Positions 61,467-64,000 of a stretch of 64,000 bases of DNA are shown one piece after another. How positions within the stretch are numbered: the stretch's first letter is position 1; each line of letters starts with the position of its first letter. The notes beneath the pieces are model-generated. The model searched no databases. It was not told where the DNA came from and worked only from the letters and a program-made list of their open reading frames with translations. This DNA is from Holothuria scabra (taxonomy: Eukaryota > Echinodermata > Holothuroidea > Aspidochirotida > Holothuriidae): the NCBI GenBank assembly GCA_037179385.1, contig CM074187.1, positions 17,361,450 through 17,425,449 on the forward strand. Reading direction: 5' to 3'. Position numbers and translations under genes: made by a program.

Positions 61467-61698
61467 TCAACATATCACCAATTAAAAGTGAAATTTTGAA
61501 GATATCTGGCTGATTGAGATTTCAACAGATTCAAGTTAGGAAATTTAACAGATTCAGCATGCATAGCTTCAGGGGCATTTCATCTTCAGTTCTAGTTAGA
61601 ACATTTCTTAAATACTGTAGTTGCATACATGTGCGAAATTCCACCCATCCATGCTATTACGAGCCAAGCGTTGGCCTACACTTTTGATGCAGCGAGTG

Positions 61699-61942
61699 CA
61701 GGGCTGGAATTAATCGAAGGCCACGAAGGCAATGGCCTTCGTATCTTCTGCAATGGCCTTGATGCCCTATAAAATTTAATGACCATCAAGGCCTTTTGGC
61801 CGCTATGCCCTTCCTGTGAGATTACATAGTGGTCAATACAAAATCACTTGTTTGGCCTTGGTGCCCTCTCAGTTTGCATGAGATGCCCTTAAAACTGATA
61901 GGAAAATGGCCTTGCCCTGCTGGAACCTTAATTCCAGCCCTG
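61699..61942. mobile_element. 244 bp MITE, CAGGGCTGGAATTAA ends with CGAGTG duplication
   Basis: The ends CAGGGCTGGAATTAA and TTAATTCCAGCCCTG are perfect inverts. CGAGTG lies directly on both sides (a 6 bp duplication, or 7 if the boundary is shifted by one base). The CAGGG end is hAT-like in style, though hAT usually makes 8 bp duplications. The interior is rich in ATGGCCTT/AAGGCCAT. Confidence 0.75.
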
Positions 61943-61946
61943 CGAG

Positions 61947-62996
61947 TGACTAAGTTCATGTTTCCTTGAGAGGGTGAGTTTTGTTTTGCCAGCCAAGGCC
62001 ACTCCCGACCAGCCAATGCCCTCAAACTTCACACACGTGTAGAATAACACTACAGTTTGAATTCTTTTTCAACTCCCCTGCGTAGAGTATTTCCCTATTT
62101 GTTTGAGAAGGGGGACCTCCCAAAGAAGGCTTTAGTAATTTTTTGAAAAGTGATTCACGTATTAAGTCAATGGAAAATGAATTGCAGGAGTAAGCCAAGT
62201 TGGGGAAGACCCCGGGCGGTAACGAACAGGGATATACCTTTCAAAGGGGGTTCAGGAAAAATCCCTAGTGTCACTGTGTGTGAAGTTCGACGACTTGGCT
62301 CATCGGGAGTGACCTTGGTGGGCAAAACAAAACTCACCCTCTCATGGACATCTGAACTTACAGTAGTCTATTTTTGAAAAGTGATTCACGTGTTAAGTCA
62401 ATGGGAGATGAATAGCAGGAGTAAGCCAACTTTCGGAGGTCCCCCTTCCCAAGCAAATACTGATATACAGGTCATTCCATGTCAAATCACCGGAGGCGAA
62501 AATTGTCAAAAATGCAAATTTTGGCCACTTTAGGGAGCCACAACTTTACAAAACAACTTTTGAAAAGCTTCATATTACTGAAACCTGTTCTATGGGACAG
62601 TTTCATTATGTTAATAATACAGGCTGGTGCTATTTGCTGAGAAATTGGCCCTCAAAATTGACAAAAATGCCAAAATGTCATTTTGCCACAGATTTGCAAA
62701 ATTTCAACGAATTTTAATTTGGTCAAAGTTTTAGGAATTTCGCCAAAATCTTCAGGATATGCTTGTTTCATCACTGTCTACACATACAAATATTTTGGGA
62801 ATTTTTGAGTTGGTCAAGCAACAACTTTCTCAAAAATTGGGTGATTTGACAGGAAATGACCCATACTCTTAAAGGTGGAGTTGAAAAAGATTCTTAGTGT
62901 CATTCTACAAGTGTGTGAAGTTTGAGGGCATTGGCTCGTTGGGAGTGGCCTTGGCGGGCAAAACAAAACCCTCTCATGGACATCTAGACTTAGTCA
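61947..62996. mobile_element. 1.05 kb element with ~130 bp inverted arms
   Basis: The ends TGACTAAGT and ACTTAGTCA are mirrored. The arms contain GAGAGGGTGAGTTTTGTTTT ... CCAATGCCCTCAAACTTCAC on the left and GTGTGAAGTTTGAGGGCATT ... CAAAACAAAACCCTCTCATG on the right. A third, partial arm copy lies inside (62240-62350), as do two copies of TTTTGAAAAGTGATTCACGT (62141 and 62375). Confidence 0.75.
62468..62863. mobile_element. Inner nested inverted-repeat element
   Basis: CAGGTCATTCCATGTCAAAT(CACC) on the left is mirrored by GGGTGATTTGACAGGAAATGACC on the right. The element sits wholly inside the 61947-62996 element and probably inserted into it. Confidence 0.65.
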
Positions 62997-63404
62997 TTTT
63001 TTCAAGAATTTAGCCGTAGTAAGTGCTATAGCCCAGTCTGCAAGTACTGCAGTCTAACTACTGTACCTGTACAGAAGCATGTTACAAGTACAGTATTGGC
63101 TGAAAGTTTATTGCAGTATATAGATACTGTACTGGTGGTACCAAAATACCCTTGTTTAGGTTTAGGTACACTACTGTATTTTGGACAAACTACTGTATTA
63201 AACAAAATTGGAATCCAAAATTACAATGGGATAACCTCATCTCTTGAGAGGAATTACAGTTTGCCTATAGTGTTACATGTAGGTGTGCAGTACTGTTGGG
63301 AATTAGGAAGTTACAGTACTGTACTGTAGTACAGTATATGTTCAGTAGTTTATTTTTTTTACCAGACTTTTCCTCTTTTTTTCTCTCCTTTTTTTTTTTG
63401 TCAG

Positions 63405-63509
63405 GTGATAATGAACTTGCGTGGTTGGAATTTATATGGTTTCCAAGAGGTACTGTGCAGTTGTTCAATTTGCCAAGCCATGACCTCCTACAGTACCCTA
63501 CTGTACTTG
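63405..63509 (+). other. Candidate internal exon, unknown gene
   Basis: A long T/C tract and GTCAG acceptor precede an open 105 bp segment, and a consensus GTAAGT donor follows. The peptide is DNELAWLEFIWFPRGTVQLF, then NLPSHDLLQYPTVL. It has a protein-like composition but no domain I can name, and it lies inside a transposon-rich region. It could be an exon of a gene to the right of the window. Confidence 0.33.
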
Positions 63510-63594
63510 GTAAGTTGTGGGTCATTCTACTGTAGTACAGTCCAAAGTCCAAATCAAAAAAGGAACCAACTTACTTAAATTGCCCTACTTTCAG

Positions 63595-63708
63595 ATCCAA
63601 CTTTGGAAAAATCAAGTTACAAGGAAGGAACAAGCCTCTGAAGAAGATTTTCAAGTTTCTGTGTCAGAAATCTATGCCTTCAAAAGATTAGTGCCTCTGC
63701 AGGGATAA
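63595..63708 (+). other. Candidate terminal exon, unknown gene
   Basis: The acceptor CCTACTTTCAG is followed by an open frame IQLWKNQVTRKEQASEEDFQ, VSVSEIYAFKRLVPLQG, ending in TAA. Splicing from 63509 would put it in another frame (DPTLEKSSYKEGTSL, then TGA), so the link with the exon at 63405 is doubtful. Confidence 0.22.
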
Positions 63709-63876
63709 CATTCAAGGTACAGTACTGTAGCCATATGCAATTTGACATGATTTAGCAGGGAATAATTTATCCAGTATCGTATTGCAATTTGCTACACAAA
63801 CAGACCAAGTTGGTAGTACACAAATGAAAATTTGTGTAGCAATTTTTTTGTGTGCATAACCCTTGTATTTTCACAA

Positions 63877-63990
63877 ACAATAATAATATTAATAATAATT
63901 GGATTTATACAGCGCCTTATATGTATGTTCAACATCTCAAAATGCTTCACAATCATTACCCCTGGTAGGGCTGTGAACGTGTAGCGATTA
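63877..63990. repeat. (AAT)n with dispersed-repeat end
   Basis: An ATA/AAT run followed by GGATTTATACAGCGCCTTAT and CTCAAAATGCTTCACAATCA. This resembles the widespread invertebrate repeat type with a 'TTTATAcAGCGCC ... CTCAAAaTGCTT' arrangement (from general knowledge, not searched). Confidence 0.4.
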
Positions 63991-64000
63991 ATCGCTAAAC

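Larger units (their letters stand above)
56182..63874. mobile_element. 7.7 kb region bounded by inverted ~115 bp arms
   Basis: The left arm (56182-56295; GTGAAAATGTAAGGGTTATG, ATTTGTGTAGCAATTTTGC, TAAATTATTCCCTGCT) is matched in inverse at 63754-63874 (AGCAGGGAATAATTTATCCA, TTTGTGTAGCAATTTTTTTG, CATAACCCTTGTATTTTCAC). A second inverted pair lies inside: TTTGCCAGGGTTCAATTTAT plus CTACATGCAC (~56294-56335) against ~60262-60375. It may be one large composite foldback element, or two unrelated insertions of one repeat in opposite directions. No transposase or polymerase frame was found. Confidence 0.5.

Overview
The window is AT-rich, intron-rich animal DNA. Coding sequence appears only as short exons with canonical GT/AG borders; the rest is introns, inverted-repeat transposon relics, SINE-like copies and tandem repeats. 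There are no bacterial operons, CRISPR arrays or rRNA genes. Hyalin-repeat (HYR)-like exons, a cholinesterase-type esterase and abundant foldback repeats suggest a marine invertebrate deuterostome, perhaps an echinoderm such as a sea cucumber. That placement is inference.

Layout. (1) 1-10300, + strand: the 3' part of a cholinesterase/carboxylesterase-like gene. Six exons (1-40, 710-913, 4317-4558, 5413-5598, 6830-7011, 10200-10300) join in one frame. Its start lies left of the window and its last exon is unresolved (13801-14049 is a weak candidate). (2) 10.7-16.4 kb: TA-flanked inverted-repeat elements and degenerate repeats. (3) 16509-16932, +: a candidate membrane-protein fragment with an apparent frameshift. 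(4) 24060-18060, - strand: four exons of a secreted-type protein with three HYR-like domains and a cysteine-rich EGF-like end, with a poly-A signal downstream. tRNA-derived SINE copies lie in and around it. (5) 26908-27109, +: a possible terminal exon with a poly-A signal. (6) 27.6-37.2 kb: tandem repeats, including a satellite array at about 31.6-34.3 kb with ~166 and ~197 bp units, plus foldback elements. (7) 37513-57764: the same ~10 kb sequence twice, either side of a 100-N gap, with the copies ending exactly at the gap edges. This looks like two overlapping contigs that were not merged. No convincing gene lies in it. (8) 56.2-63.9 kb: nested and adjacent inverted-repeat elements inside an outer pair of inverted ~115 bp arms, with two weak candidate exons near 63.4-63.7 kb.

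The two supported genes are separate: one encodes an extracellular esterase, the other (opposite strand) an extracellular adhesion or matrix-like protein. Nothing in the sequence links their functions. The main novelty is structural: the artefactual duplication, several unnamed TIR/foldback families with readable ends, and the satellite with higher-order structure.
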